From assembly GCA_003665825.1 (NCBI GenBank), contig QPFY01000018.1:372001-436000 (forward strand): 64,000 nucleotides of DNA, given 5' to 3'. Below are positions 1 through 19,920 of the stretch, in pieces (within the stretch, counting starts at the first letter, position 1; every line of letters begins with the position of its first letter). The position numbers were made by a program, and so were the translations under genes. The notes below the pieces were generated by a model. It saw only the letters and a list, made by a program, of their open reading frames with translations, was not told the origin of the DNA and searched no databases. Source of the stretch: Microbotryum silenes-acaulis (taxonomy: Eukaryota; Basidiomycota; Microbotryomycetes; Microbotryales; Microbotryaceae).

Positions 1-455
1 TCTGCCCTCGTCGCCGCAGCGCGCACCAGCTCGCACCAGCGCGCACCCGGCTCGAACGCTCCGTCTCGTCTCGCGTCACTGATCCGAATTCCGCCGGCGA
101 TCAAGTCCGCGGCGGGTCCCTTGCGCACTTCATCACCCATCCGCAAGTAAGGCCACTCGCCTTTTTCCGAGGTTCTCAAAGCAGTCACTTGTCTCACCAG
201 TTTCTTTCACGCAAAAACTTTTTCTATCGCTTGAACTCGACCGAAAAGCCAGAAACGGCCGGTCCGTGATGGGCGCAGCGCGGCGTGTGAAAATCGTTAC
301 GGAAGCAGGCAACCTTTTCCATCTAAACGAGCCCACCCTGTATAAAAGAAAAAGAAAGCTCTTTTCACCTGCCGAAGAAAGGGAAAACACCCCAACACCC
401 CCAATCGAAAAATACAGCCACTGGTCGCCTCGCCCCATCTTGACCCCGCGCCACA
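1..455 (-). repeat. Diverged inverted copy of the MTR4 upstream region
   Basis: Read on the minus strand, this stretch matches the sequence just upstream of MTR4 at about 60763-61000, including the shared stretch around 420-455 that pairs with 60763-60800. There are many substitutions and small indels, so the copy is old. An open frame at 133-456 (minus) is only the reverse reading of this non-coding region. It continues the inverted homology found at 5306-5847, once the copia insertion at 461-5305 is removed. The homology fades towards position 1, so I cannot say whether another MTR4 copy lies beyond the left edge. Confidence 0.75.
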
Positions 456-460
456 AAACC

Positions 461-747
<287 letters not shown>

Positions 748-761
748 TCCCCAGAATCCTG

Positions 762-796
762 AGCAGCTGCAGTGGTAGCTCGTTGGGCTCATAACC
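762..796 (+). other. Initiator tRNA-Met 5'-half-like sequence joined to the LTR
   Basis: The stretch begins AGCAG, contains GCAGTGG, and ends TGGGCTCATAACC directly against the U5 end of the LTR at 797. This follows the 5' half of eukaryotic initiator tRNA-Met up to the anticodon loop, with a small deletion in the D-arm region. The adjacent 752-765 matches the start of gag (5159-5174). The layout is what a half-tRNA primer still attached to minus-strand strong-stop cDNA would look like. Similarity is by eye against the known tRNA pattern. Confidence 0.5.
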
Positions 797-5305
<4,509 letters not shown>

Positions 5306-5847
5306 AAACCTTGGCCGACGCGCGCTCCAAAGGGGTCTCATTTCACGATCCCTTGCCGGCCTTGTCGCCACGAGGGGGCGATGGGCAAAGCCCCCACCCT
5401 TCATGGTCATGGCGATGACCTGAGTATTTCATATCGCGAAGCTACAGTGATCAAGCTGAAGCTCGCTCAAGTGGCCCCGAGATTCTCTGGCTCGGGTTCT
5501 ACTACAAAGACGTTCCCGTTCCATGTCCTGGCAGCTTGAACCGCCGTTGCTGCGCTCGACGATGACTTACTCTTTGACCTTCATTGCCGTTTGTGGTACT
5601 TGCTCAAGAGGACGAGAGGACTATTAGGGGATGCCATAAATAAAGGGTGGGAACCAGAGTCAGTACAAGATGGGAGCCGACTCGGCGTGACCCCGTGGCA
5701 TGAGGGTCGGACTGGTCTATGACGAATGCTTCGAGTCGAGTCATCACGGTCGGTGCCAGTGGGCGGGCCATCTTTCAGGGTAATGTGAGAATTTTTTGGG
5801 TATTAAAAAGCCACGTTTGATTATGTCGACGTGGTATATAGTATCTG
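5306..5847 (-). repeat. Inverted diverged copy of 60212-60757 (MTR4-SSP-3 intergenic DNA)
   Basis: Reverse-complement homology to 60212-60757 runs along the whole segment, with several substitutions per 70 bases and multiple indels. No gene is seen. It ends at the ATCTG target site of copia 2. Confidence 0.85.
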
Positions 5848-10662
<4,815 letters not shown>

Positions 10663-10999
10663 TGTTGGAATGGGTTGGTGCAACAGAAGACGATCTCGTC
10701 TGTGAGCACAGGGGGAGCCAACTGGGTTGAGGCGGTGATCGCAAGTGAGAGCGAGGCCAGGGATTCTTGGGCTCAGTATTCATTAGAAAGTGTCCAATTG
10801 GGTATTGCTTAGACATTGGTAGGCTCCGCGCGCAGAAGCGGCTTAGTTTCTCCCCATCCGCTTCTCAATGTGCTTTCGCTGATCAGGGAGTCGATTTCCT
10901 CAATGTCTCTAAGGTGTGCTACTTTGTAATAGATCCGCTTCTCAATGTGCTTTCGCTGATCAGGGAGTCGATTTCCTCAACGTCTCTAAGAACACTACA
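10663..10999 (+). repeat. 3' LTR of copia 2, with an extra 77-bp block
   Basis: Follows a purine tract (CAGGGGAGG). It is 337 bp, against 260 in the 5' LTR. The excess is 10914-10990, which begins GTGTGC and ends CTAAG. Most of it repeats the 58 bases that precede it. Confidence 0.88.
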
Positions 11000-12143
11000 A
11001 TCTGATTGGTCGGGGATCGCGGTTCTCTCGCGATCTGAGGGTGCGGTTCTGAGCTCTCCCTCTCTCTCTCTACTTCTCCACCGTACTCTTGTATAAATAC
11101 TGGAATCCACAGTCCTTGTACGTAAACGTCATATTTTTCACCTCGACTCGAAAGAAGTAGTGCCTCGCGGTCGCACATCCCAACCTTCCTTCTCATCCCA
11201 AGTCAAAATCCTGGTCGATCGCTCTCTCTCTCTCCATCTCCCCGATTCCGGCTCCCCCTGTTCTCGGCTTCCTGGCCTCGCTCGCTCTCCTCTTCGCCGT
11301 ACTCTCCTGTCTAGAGCTCCAATCTCGTGGGCGTATTCTAGTATTCGATCTCCCCTGGGCTCCCACATTTACTAAGATCGAAAGCTTTACATCGATGAGG
11401 ATGAAAGATCGATCGATGGGCTTCGAGGGTGGATGAGAGTCCGCCGATCGCCCAGCCACCTCTTCAAGCTCGATCGACAAGATTTTCGAGTGAAGGAGGA
11501 AAGATTGGGACGGTCGTAGGGATATCTTGCGACAACAGGGTAAATCTATGGATGGGTGTTTGAGGCATGCTTCTGGTTCATCAATAAGTACTGTATAGGT
11601 ATGATCGGTTGGGGATCACATGTATCTTGCCATCCGGGGCAGCCAGTTAATGTGGTCCAGCGCCCGATAAGGGTCGCCTCTTTTTGTAGACTAGCTGGAA
11701 TTCAAATTCTCATTCTCTGGGTGCAGGCAAGGCAGTGCATGAGAAGAGTCGACCATGACTCATCGAGTGATGACAACGATAACATCCAACGTGATCGCTG
11801 TCTCGCCGGAAGTTACGAGTAAAGTGCAGACACGAGAGGCGTTCTCCCCCAAGCAATCTCAAGTGTTGAAGAATCTGCACATTCCATCGATCCAACCAAT
11901 TTGAACAAACACCAAAGACCAAACAAGCTCACGCCCACCTCGCCACCTTACGCCATCTCACCTCATCCTATCTCTACTACCACTCAGCACACCTTCTCCT
12001 ACTCCTCCCCGCCCCTCGCCCTCTCTTCTTCTGTTCCAACCATTGTCGTTCGTCGTCGTCGCCGCCGCCGCCACCCTGTGAATCCTCGACTGCGCCGCGT
12101 GGGAAGGCAAAATCGGGATCGAATACCTTGAGCTGGGGAAGGA
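11000..12143 (-). repeat. SSP-1 3' flank, inverted near-identical copy of 59068-60211
   Basis: Reverse complement of 59068-60211 with only occasional single-base differences, in contrast to the diverged neighbours at 5306-5847. The open frames here are mirrored in the other copy but show no coding signature. A TATA-like TATAAATA lies at about 11093 (plus strand) and pyrimidine-rich tracts flank it. I see no gene. Confidence 0.8.
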
Positions 12144-12664
12144 CTATTTGTGACAATGTTTCCGACATAAATCTTGCCTGCACGCCGTATGTCCGATGGA
12201 TTCAGTAGTCGACCTCGGTTCGTTGGGGAACTGCCTCAACGGATGGGGCAACGCCTTCGAAAATCGAGCTGGGAAGGGCTCACGTCTTGCTGCATGCGCG
12301 GACACAAGCCTCGTCGCACATTTCCCCAGATACTGGACAGCAAGCAGAGCAAGCTCCGATTCTGATGAGGGAACACTAATCAGACAGTGGCAATGTAAAA
12401 GTTGTCGATGCAAGTAGCCCCCGAGGTTGGGCCTGGTGGCCGACCGGACCACCGGCGGCCCCGGGCACGTGCAGTCACTGCAGTCACTTACGCTGGCCCG
12501 CAGTGTGAACAATCAACCTGGACGCACTTTCCGGAGGAACCACACTTGGAACCCTCACCGCAACTGGGGTGACATTTGGGGGGGGGGGAGTTGGCACCAG
12601 GGGCCCCTCGAACGATGGTGATTGCTAGCGCGAGGCCGAACAGGGAGAGGAGTGATGCTCTCAT
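12144..12664 (-). CDS. SSP-1, small secreted cysteine-rich protein
   Basis: Three exons: 12492-12664, 12284-12361 and 12144-12177. Introns are GT-AG in phase 2, and the stop is at 12144-12146. The product is 94 residues. A signal peptide (MRASLLSLFGLALAITIVRG) is followed by a mature part with 14 cysteines: a first block C-x3-C-x5-C-x5-C-x4-C-x2-C in exon 1, then a CC-containing block in exons 2-3. It is paralogous to SSP-2 and SSP-3. Exon 3 is identical to that of SSP-3, whereas the mature part of exon 1 and exon 2 barely align. The second donor is GTGAGC, not the GTACGT of the paralogs. Secretion is inferred. No known family is recognised; a secreted effector or antimicrobial-type role is only a possibility. 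Confidence 0.8.
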
Positions 12665-13057
12665 GTCGAGTTCAAGTTGGGGTGAAGAGTTGAGGAGGGG
12701 AGTGATGAATAGGAAGGAGGGAGAGGGAGGATGAACCGATCGGGTTGAAGTACTGCGCCGGGCATAAACCACCATACTACCACCGTTCGGCCTGGTTTTG
12801 TCATGTTCGGCATCTTAGCGGGTCTTTTGTCCAGCACTGGGCGCCATGGGCGGTGTCTGATGTTTCAGTGCGCATCGGGGGAAGGATTAGTCTAGTGATA
12901 GCGCCTCATCGAGTCATCGGGGGAACTGTGAGTAGAAGGGTGCGGTGCAATTGCAGAATCCGAACCTGATAAGCTAGTGTGTGGTCACTAGTGATTTCCG
13001 GTTGGGCATCGCTGCACCGCCTAAAATCATCCGCCACGGCAGAGGTCGGCCCGGCTG
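12665..13057 (-). other. SSP-1 5' flank
   Basis: No gene. Read on the minus strand, the last 60 bases before the ATG resemble the SSP-2 and SSP-3 leaders, and short blocks (for example CCGAACATGACAAAACC) match their upstream regions. The distal part also matches 48320-48460. It is presumed to contain the SSP promoter. Confidence 0.5.
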
Positions 13058-13986
13058 GGCTGCTTCGTTTTGTCTGAGGTAAGAGATGTCGTCTGAAGTG
13101 TTCGCGGTAGGTGGGTATCCTGGAGCATGAAGGATCTCACAATTGGGACATCCAATCTCTTTCAAGACCGATAAGGCCCGCCCCGCGTTGGCGATCGTCA
13201 GAGGGCGGTCCTGAGTTAAGTTCGGTTTTGCAAGAGGAGATAGGGGGGGGGGGGGCGGGGCTTAACCCATTAGACCGAAGCGGGCTTAGCCGGAGACCGA
13301 AGTTGAACCTGCACCGCATGGCGTGTGAACGCTTACCTCATCCGCCGTCTAATGTCATTATCACATGCCCGTCTTCCCGTTTGAATTTGTGGGATCACAT
13401 GTCAAACATTTGTGTTTCCGTCAGTGGCCCTTTGCCTCGGGAACGTCGACCCGAGGCGCAACTCTTCAACGCCCAGGAAATGCGTATACACTTATTGCTC
13501 CACCGTTACGTTGATATATGCGGAAGATAAAACACTCGCTGAAGAAATTTTTATGGGAGTGAGGTGCGATATACTTTGTAGATACAAGCATAAGTCTCAG
13601 CTGATATCTGGGAGGCTGCGCCTCCGAGCGGAAGCAGCCGAAAGCGCTGCAAGGGCAGCTGAAAGCGCTGCAAGGGAAGAAGTGGCCATGTCTTCTTGAA
13701 CGATGCCATCGAACATCACTGCCGATCGATGAATATATCCCCTTGAAACCTCAGACTACCTCGGGCCGCCCAACTGATGCGACACACGTTCTCCCCCGGC
13801 CCAGCCTTTCTAAAAAGGTAAAAGTCTGCTCATTTTATCGATCGGTTCGACCAACGTGCATAATGCCGAAAGCCAAGAAGAACACAGCTCCACTCCTCTA
13901 CTCCCTCCCGTCCTCAATGTCGCGTATGTACAACTCCTCGTCACTCCTCGGTACTACCTCTCCTGTTCCAATTGCCTTTGCCGCCG
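13058..13986. repeat. Inverted repeat B, left arm (pairs with 25890-26798)
   Basis: Near-identical reverse complement of 25890-26798, apart from a short internal duplication near 13640-13670 and a few indels in a G-run (13246-13257). It contains the box CTGACGATCGCCAA shared by all SSP 5' flanks. No convincing gene is seen; a short lysine-rich frame at 13862 is unsupported. Confidence 0.85.
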
Positions 13987-13990
13987 TGAG

Positions 13991-14870
13991 TCCAAGGGTT
14001 CTCATAGGATCAGATCACCGGAGGATCCAAGCCTTCGCGCCCGACGAGGAAATCTACGCGCAAAATTCCAGGTCTTCCGTGACAGCCGGTCTTGACCCTT
14101 TCCGGGTATACGCGAAGCAGGCTCGAATCTTCCATGATGATCTGGCTCAATATGGTCATAATCCGGTGATGTACTGGAAGGCCCAGCAAGGCATCCCGTC
14201 ACAAGCGGCACTAGCGGAAATGGCGATCGACTTCTTGACGATCCCACCCACCGCTTGCGATGCGGAGCGAGCTTTCTCCGCGGGACGCCGCACCATCAAT
14301 CACTTGCAACATGCGACCTCACCGGAAACTCTGAACGCGAAGATGTGTCTCGGAAGCTGGGCCGACGCCAGAGATCCGCTTCATGGCTCAACGGAGGCCA
14401 CAATCAGAAGGGCAACAGAAGTTCTACAGGGTATGTACCACTATCCGACATGACCTTTGTTACACAAATCTAAACTGACTATAAAATCATGTTCGCATTT
14501 TGTAGATGTCATGCGAGACCCACCTACACCGGCGAGGGCAACGCGCGCGATCGGAGCTCATAAAAAAAGGCGAATCAGTGAGGTGATCATTTCGGATGAT
14601 GATGATGATAATGAGTCCGACAAGGATGAGGAAGATGGTTATGATGGGCACAACACAAGTGGTGGTAGTAGTGAGAGTGATGCGCTCAACACCGATAGCG
14701 ACAACTAGTGAGATGTAGTCATCTGTTGCCATATAAGGCAGTTCAATGTCTCAGATCAAATTGATCCTTCTGGATAGGATCAAGAAAGGATCGATCAACG
14801 CGGATTGGGAAAAAAAAAAAGATCGGATCTGATCCGATCCTCCGGTGATCTGATCCTATGGGAACCCTTG
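13991..14870 (+). mobile_element. hAT transposon relic, 880 bp
   Basis: Terminal inverted repeats of about 37 bp (13991-14027 and 14834-14870) read CCAAGGGTT...CATAGGATCAGATCACCGG. They are flanked by an 8-bp duplication with one mismatch: GCCGTGAG at 13983-13990 and GCTGTGAG at 14871-14878. Inside is only the C-terminal part of a hAT transposase, so this is an internally deleted, non-autonomous copy. It sits exactly where the homology of inverted repeat B ends. Confidence 0.8.
14090..14708 (+). pseudogene. hAT transposase C-terminal fragment (hATC dimerisation domain)
   Basis: The segment reading WKAQQG...AEMAIDFLTIPPTACDAERAFSAGRRTI...SPETLNAKMCLGSW, given in parts, is the classic hATC block. 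A 75-bp GT-AG intron (14431-14505, phase 1) joins it to a short exon ending at 14706-14708 with a strongly acidic D/E/S-rich tail, a common ending of fungal hAT transposases. The N-terminal BED finger and catalytic region are absent. The upstream frame back to 13743 is flanking DNA. Confidence 0.8.
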
Positions 14871-14878
14871 GCTGTGAG

Positions 14879-15595
14879 GGGTTTGACCTCAAGATACGCA
14901 ACGGAGAAGGACTTGCGCTCGGATATGGTGAGTCTCATACTCAGCGCCTGGCTTGTTGCATTTCGGACCCCATCACTGCACTCGAGAAGAATTTTTCATC
15001 ACACCGGCGTCTATATGCACCACAGTGCGCCATATTTACACAAAGCCGTCACCAGCAATGCCTCAGTGCAGTGTTTCTTGAAAAGGGGGTTAGACTTATG
15101 TAAAGTCAAAGCCATTAGATCTATGCAGCCCTCACATTCACAGAACCATTGATACATGAGCCCCAACGACCCTTCTTATTCCATAGTTTTGAAGAATAGG
15201 CACAATCGAGAAGAGAGAGGAGAAGAGAGAGAGAGAGAGAGAGCCGAGCCGACAGGCGGTCGGGCCGGTCCGAGCGGCAGTACCGGGTCGTCGGAGCGAT
15301 TTTTCATGTTTCTGGCTGTTGGAGAGCGATTTTTGGGCAATTTCATAACATTGAATTTCTCATGTTCTCAAAACTCTTCCAATATACGACTCAAAAATAG
15401 GTACAAATCGACCTTTCAGACACCTTATCCCGATGTACAAACCGGCCTAAAATCGCTGTTTTTTCGAGACGCACCGGGTCCTACTGTCGCCGCCCGTTGG
15501 CGCGCTCAGGGCGCGGTGGCTCAGACCGTCGCTCACTCTTTGCCTCTGCCACGGTTCATCGTCTCCCCAGATTCCATCCTGGATCCGAGCTGACC
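14879..15595. other. Intergenic region upstream of the PH gene, with a dispersed repeat
   Basis: 15060-15235 is an inverted match of 57430-57605 (about 80-85% by eye), ending in a (GA)n tract at 15219-15244. The remainder shows no gene or RNA signature. Confidence 0.55.
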
Positions 15596-18500
15596 ATGTC
15601 GGACCTCAACCCACGTAAGTTTTCACACTACAGGCTGTGCGTCGTCATCGGGTGTCGCGTCCCTTCGCCCTCGCCCCCTCGCTTGCTCCCCCCTGTCGCA
15701 TCCCCGGACCTTGGCCTCGGCTGGGCGGCCGGCGATCCGCCACGATCGTCTTTCGTCCTCCTCGTCGTTCAACGCATAGCAATCGACTACGGCGGTCAGC
15801 CGGTCAGCGAGGACGACATTTAACGTCACCTCTGAGTGTGCCACTCTGAAGGACTCGTCAGCTGGCCGCTCCCCTCGCTTCTGCGGGTCGTTCTGGCGCC
15901 GGACGGGCTGTGGTTTTGTGGTGGTCCGGTGACGTTGGTCGTCGTCGGCGTTGGCGGTGGGCCTGGGCGCGGGGGCCAAGGCTGGGGTGGGCTCTGCGGA
16001 CGGGCAGCGTCGACGGATGCTCGGCTCGGATGTCCTCTGTCGCACATTGGGGTGCCGTGGAGTGCGCTTCCACCATCGCCCGACTGGTCATCTCTTGGAA
16101 CGTCATTCCTAGCCTGGATCACATCCGGCGTGTCGAATAAGCCGCCAGCTGACCACCCTCGCTCTCCGGTCCCACTCCGCCTTGCTGCTCCACTCCGATC
16201 CCACAGCCACCATCCCACTCAAGACCCCCAATTCACCCTCCCCCGTCCTCCCACCTACCCCACAAGATGTCAAGCGTAGGCTCAGCGTCCTAGCCCCACG
16301 CGTCGACACGAGCGCCACCACCGCCGCTTCCGGCTCCACTTCCTCGGCCGGACAGTCCCGATTCGCGTCTGCTTCTCCCTCGATGCCGACTTCTCCGGGC
16401 GCCAACTTGGACGTTTCGGTAGGGTCGAAAAAGGTGAGCGGCTTTGCCGAAGTACCACCGAAGAGAGGTCAGCACCTAACGCTGCGCTTGGACACAAAAT
16501 TCATTCTCACAGGCCCAAGCTTCGTCTTCGGCACTTTCGTCCTCGGGCATGTCTTCCACTTCCGAGGACGAAGCTGATACGTCTTCTTCAGCTATCGTCC
16601 AAGCTCGCAATAATCAGAACAACGCACAAGTGCCCCTCTCCGCCATCTCCGAAGCCGACTCGGGTACCGACTCTGACGCCTCCTCCGACGCAGCAGGCGA
16701 ACGTACCCATCGTCGTGCTCGAGGATTAGGTGTTCCAGCGGATCAAGTGACCAAAGCGATGGAGAGGTTGAGGATCAGTCGGGAGAGTAGTCGGTTGGCG
16801 GAGAGTGTGGCGCTCAAGGGGGGTTATCTGATGAAGAAGGGGGAGAGGAGGAAGGCTTGGAAGAGGAGGTGGTTTGTCTTGCGCGGTGGGCGGTTGGCGA
16901 TGTACAAGAATGAAAAAGTGCGCGGCTCACTTTTTCGGATCCTGTAGAAGGCGTTGCTGACGGTGTCGGAGATGACCGCACAGGAATATCGCTTGCTTCG
17001 GTTGATCCCTCTCGCCGACATCCACACCTGTTCACCGATCGAACTCAAGAAACATGCCCACACCTTCGGCATCGTCACCCCGAAACGCACCTACTACGTC
17101 AAAGCCGATTCGGAACAAGAGGTGCGCGAATGGTGCCAGGCCGTCCAACAAGCCAAGAGGGATCTTACCGCTTCGACGACGGTGACTTCGCTTCCCGACG
17201 GCGGGTCCGGAGATATCACACCCTTGGGGAAAGGGGCTCGTAGTCCAGGGGTGGGGAGACTGGTGCCGAATCTGTCGACTTCGACCACGGCCGCCGAGCA
17301 AGGGGGAAGTTTTCTCTCGTCGCCGGAGTTGCAACCGATGCGCAACTTCCCTCCGTCGCCTATCGCGGTGGGGGGTCCGATCAACGGTAACGAAGCTGGT
17401 TCGGGTCTGTCGTCGTCTTACACCTCTACCTCTTCCGGAGGTGATGGCGGAGGAGCAGCAGGTCTCGGCATCCCCGGCGCATCAGGCTCGACCAACCGAA
17501 GTGGCTCGACCGCGCCTCCCAACTCATTCGCGCCTGGTGCGGAAGGTGCCTTGGGTCTTCGAGGCGCAGATGGCCACACGCTCGAACTCGACGCCGTCGA
17601 TGCCGGACTCGCTCGGCAAGGTTCGCAACAACGGTCGAGTAGTATCGTCAGTGATCGGAGTACGGGCAGGGACTCGTACCTCGGTGTGAACGTCGCTGGG
17701 GTTTCGGCAACGGAAGGAGGAGGGTGGGATTACTTTGGTGGTGGGAGCGGGGCGCTATCGAGAACTTCAATGTCGTTGAATCCACCTCTCAGTCCTGGAG
17801 GAGGTGGTGGAGTGTCAAGCTCAGAGGACGAAGACGGGTTCGACACCTACGATGCTTCGTGGATTGGTACTTCAACTGCTCCACCCGCTTCCCCCGGTCC
17901 GGCAGGGAGAACCTCTCGTCAACTCACCTTTGCCGAACAAGCTCCCACAACACCTCTACGTTCCCCCGTCGCTCTTACTACGAACCCCCCTTCAACCCCC
18001 GGTACAGGCTTTACTGACCCCAACAAGATCATCCTTTCCGGCTATTTGATGAAACAAGGCAAACGCAAAACATGGCGTAAACGATGGTTCGTGTTGATGT
18101 CGACGCGGTTGATGTATTCGAGGTCGCATATGGAGGGGAAGATTCATCGGCAGATTCCGTTGAGTAAGATTTTGGACGCGATCGAATTCGAAGGCACGAA
18201 AACGGGTGGGGGTGGGGTGATGGGTTCGATTCCGGGAACGCCCTTGTTGGGTAATGGAGGACCTTTAAGTACGGGAGGGGGAAGTGGTGGTTCAGCGGGG
18301 TTGAATACGATGCCGGGGAGTGAGGGTCGCGCAGGTGGATCAGGGTCGACGTTCGATCATTGTTTCAAGATCATCACTCCGAAAAGAACGTTCTTGGTCT
18401 GTGCTCCGTCGGAAGAGGATGAGATCAAGTGGTTGGCTGCGTTGCAGTGTTTGGTGCAGAGGAAGAACGGAGCAAATGGTGCGGTCGTCGGTGGGGTGGC

Positions 18501-18726
18501 GACGATGACGAGTGGGGGTTCGGGAGCTGGAGCAGGGGCAGGGGCGCCGATCGCGCAAACTACGTCGACGTCGAGTGCGTCATTGTTCGCTCAAGCACCG
18601 CCCGTCACGAGACGACCTTCGGCGTTGGGGATTGTGAGGAGGAGGAGCGTCACGGATGCGGCGAAGGAGGCGGTCGATGAGGTCGAGAGGAGGTATCATC
18701 CCACGAGTCAGGCTGCGAAGACGTAG
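15596..18726 (+). CDS. Tandem PH-domain protein
   Basis: Proposed exons are 15596-15614, 16207-16433, 16513-16917 and 16984-18726, giving 797 residues. Introns 2 (79 bp) and 3 (66 bp) fit GT-AG and preserve phase exactly. The first intron (592 bp) is the best phase-compatible choice but is less certain. PH domain 1 spans about residues 184-278 (GGYLMKKGERRKAWKRRWFVLR, interrupted by intron 3). PH domain 2 spans about 566-712 (SGYLMKQGKRKTWRKRWFVL) and has a long Gly-rich insertion in its middle. Between them lie Ser/Gly/Pro-rich low-complexity regions. PH pairs of this kind bind phosphoinositides and act at membranes; that function is inferred from family. Its last 666 bases plus downstream DNA are duplicated at 23091. 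Confidence 0.82.
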
Positions 18727-19920
18727 ATGGGATGGGGATGAGAGCCGTTTCGGCGAGGTAGGGAATGTAAATGCGAGTGGGTTTTGTCTACTTTTCAAAC
18801 ACGCCGGTTCGGCCACCTCGAACGAGAGAGAGAGAGAGAGAGAATCTTCCCACCCCGAAGAAAAACTCGCCATTCCATGTTGCGAATCGTACCCAAGACA
18901 TCTACTTGATCTTCGGCCTCTTTACCCCTCCCCCACCAGAACCTATCTCATGCACCTCCACTTCGACGCTGTCGAATTCGAGACCGTTGTCATGAACTGA
19001 GGGACGGCGCGGGTGAGGTTTGGTGCTTGAAGCTGGGGTTGTTGCGGCGGGTGGTGCGGGCCCGGTTGTGGGTGGTGTAGGTTCGGAAGGCTCGGAAGGC
19101 TCGGAGGGTAAGCGACGTTTCCTTTCGTTCTTGGTGTTTTCCGGTAATGTTGTTGAGGTGGGCTGGGTGAAGGAGATGGGTGCTCCGACGGCGGTGTCGG
19201 TAGTGGATGTGGTCGTTGTGGAGGTGAGTAAACTCGGGTTGCTAAAGACACCTTTGTACGTTTGACGCATAGCGACTGCGGCAGTACAGAAGAAAGATGC
19301 ATCAGGTCTGGAAGAAACCGGCTCCGAAAACAAAGCTGTGTAGCACGCACGGCCTTTGAGAATTACGCGTTGAGGATGACTCGAGATCGCCTCCTTTGCC
19401 GAAGTCGGATCCAAACCGATCAACGAGCATCTGCGCTCACAACTCAACTGACATCAGTCAATCCCCAACCTTCTCATCCCCAAGCTCATCCGCAACTCGA
19501 CTCACAAATTAATCATATCCTTGACTCCTCTCATCTCCCCCTTCCCCTTCGCCCAACTACTCAACACTACCCCTCCCCCACCCATCGCGCGCACAATTTC
19601 TCTCGCTCCAGAGATCCAATTCCTTCTCCTCGTACTACTCGCATGATTCGATGCGCCCGCTTCGTCAGCACATGTAATACCACGATAGACAATCTCAATT
19701 TTCATTCCCGAGCGTTGGAGGGTATGGATCAGCCCTCGTTTTAGCGGGAAGGGTAGGCGGGGGGATAGGGAGGGATCGAGGGTGATCAAGCTGGGGGCGT
19801 AGGGGGAGGAGGCGGAGAGGGAGAGGGATACGTGACTGAAAGAGGTGAGGGTCGTGGGTTGGATTGAGAGGAGGGTTGTCGAGTGGGGAAGGAGGGAGGA
19901 TGTGGATTGGCTCTGTAGGG
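18061..19920. repeat. Segmental duplication, copy 1 (pairs with 23091-24954)
   Basis: Covers PH domain 2 to its stop, the (GA)n tract and most of RPP1. It is almost identical to 23091-24954; the main visible differences are four extra bases in the (GA)n of copy 2 and an isolated substitution near the end. Confidence 0.92.
18902..19920 (-). pseudogene. RPP1 copy 1, 5'-truncated RNase P/MRP subunit p30
   Basis: Exons 19506-19920 and 18902-19430 are joined by a 75-bp GT-AG intron (19431-19505). The joined protein shows the p30 core: LPFPLKRGLI, KIEIVYRG, an RRNWISGAREIVRAMG segment, VVLSSWAKG, MRGVKDMINL and IGLDPTSAKEAISSHPQRVILKG, followed by a long Ser/Thr/Pro-rich tail. Rpp30/Rpp1 is a protein subunit of nuclear RNase P and RNase MRP (tRNA 5' processing and pre-rRNA cleavage). 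The gene is cut at 19920, where copy 2 continues; about 1.17 kb of unrelated DNA follows, and a piece of the next upstream coding segment reappears at 21093. It overlaps the PH gene's 3' side tail to tail. Confidence 0.75.

Noticed and set aside
133..456. 107-codon minus-strand frame at the left end
   Set aside because: It lies in a diverged copy of the non-coding MTR4 upstream region and has no domain or cysteine pattern.
11193..11480. 95-codon frame repeated at 59731-60018
   Set aside because: Present in both arms only because the DNA is duplicated; low complexity and no family resemblance.
13111..13530. 139-codon frame in inverted repeat B
   Set aside because: Frame breaks between near-identical arms and overlaps a G-run; conserved as a repeat, not as protein.
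19020..19265. Plus-strand frame with GSEGSEGSEG repeats
   Set aside because: Antisense to the RPP1 C-terminal tail.
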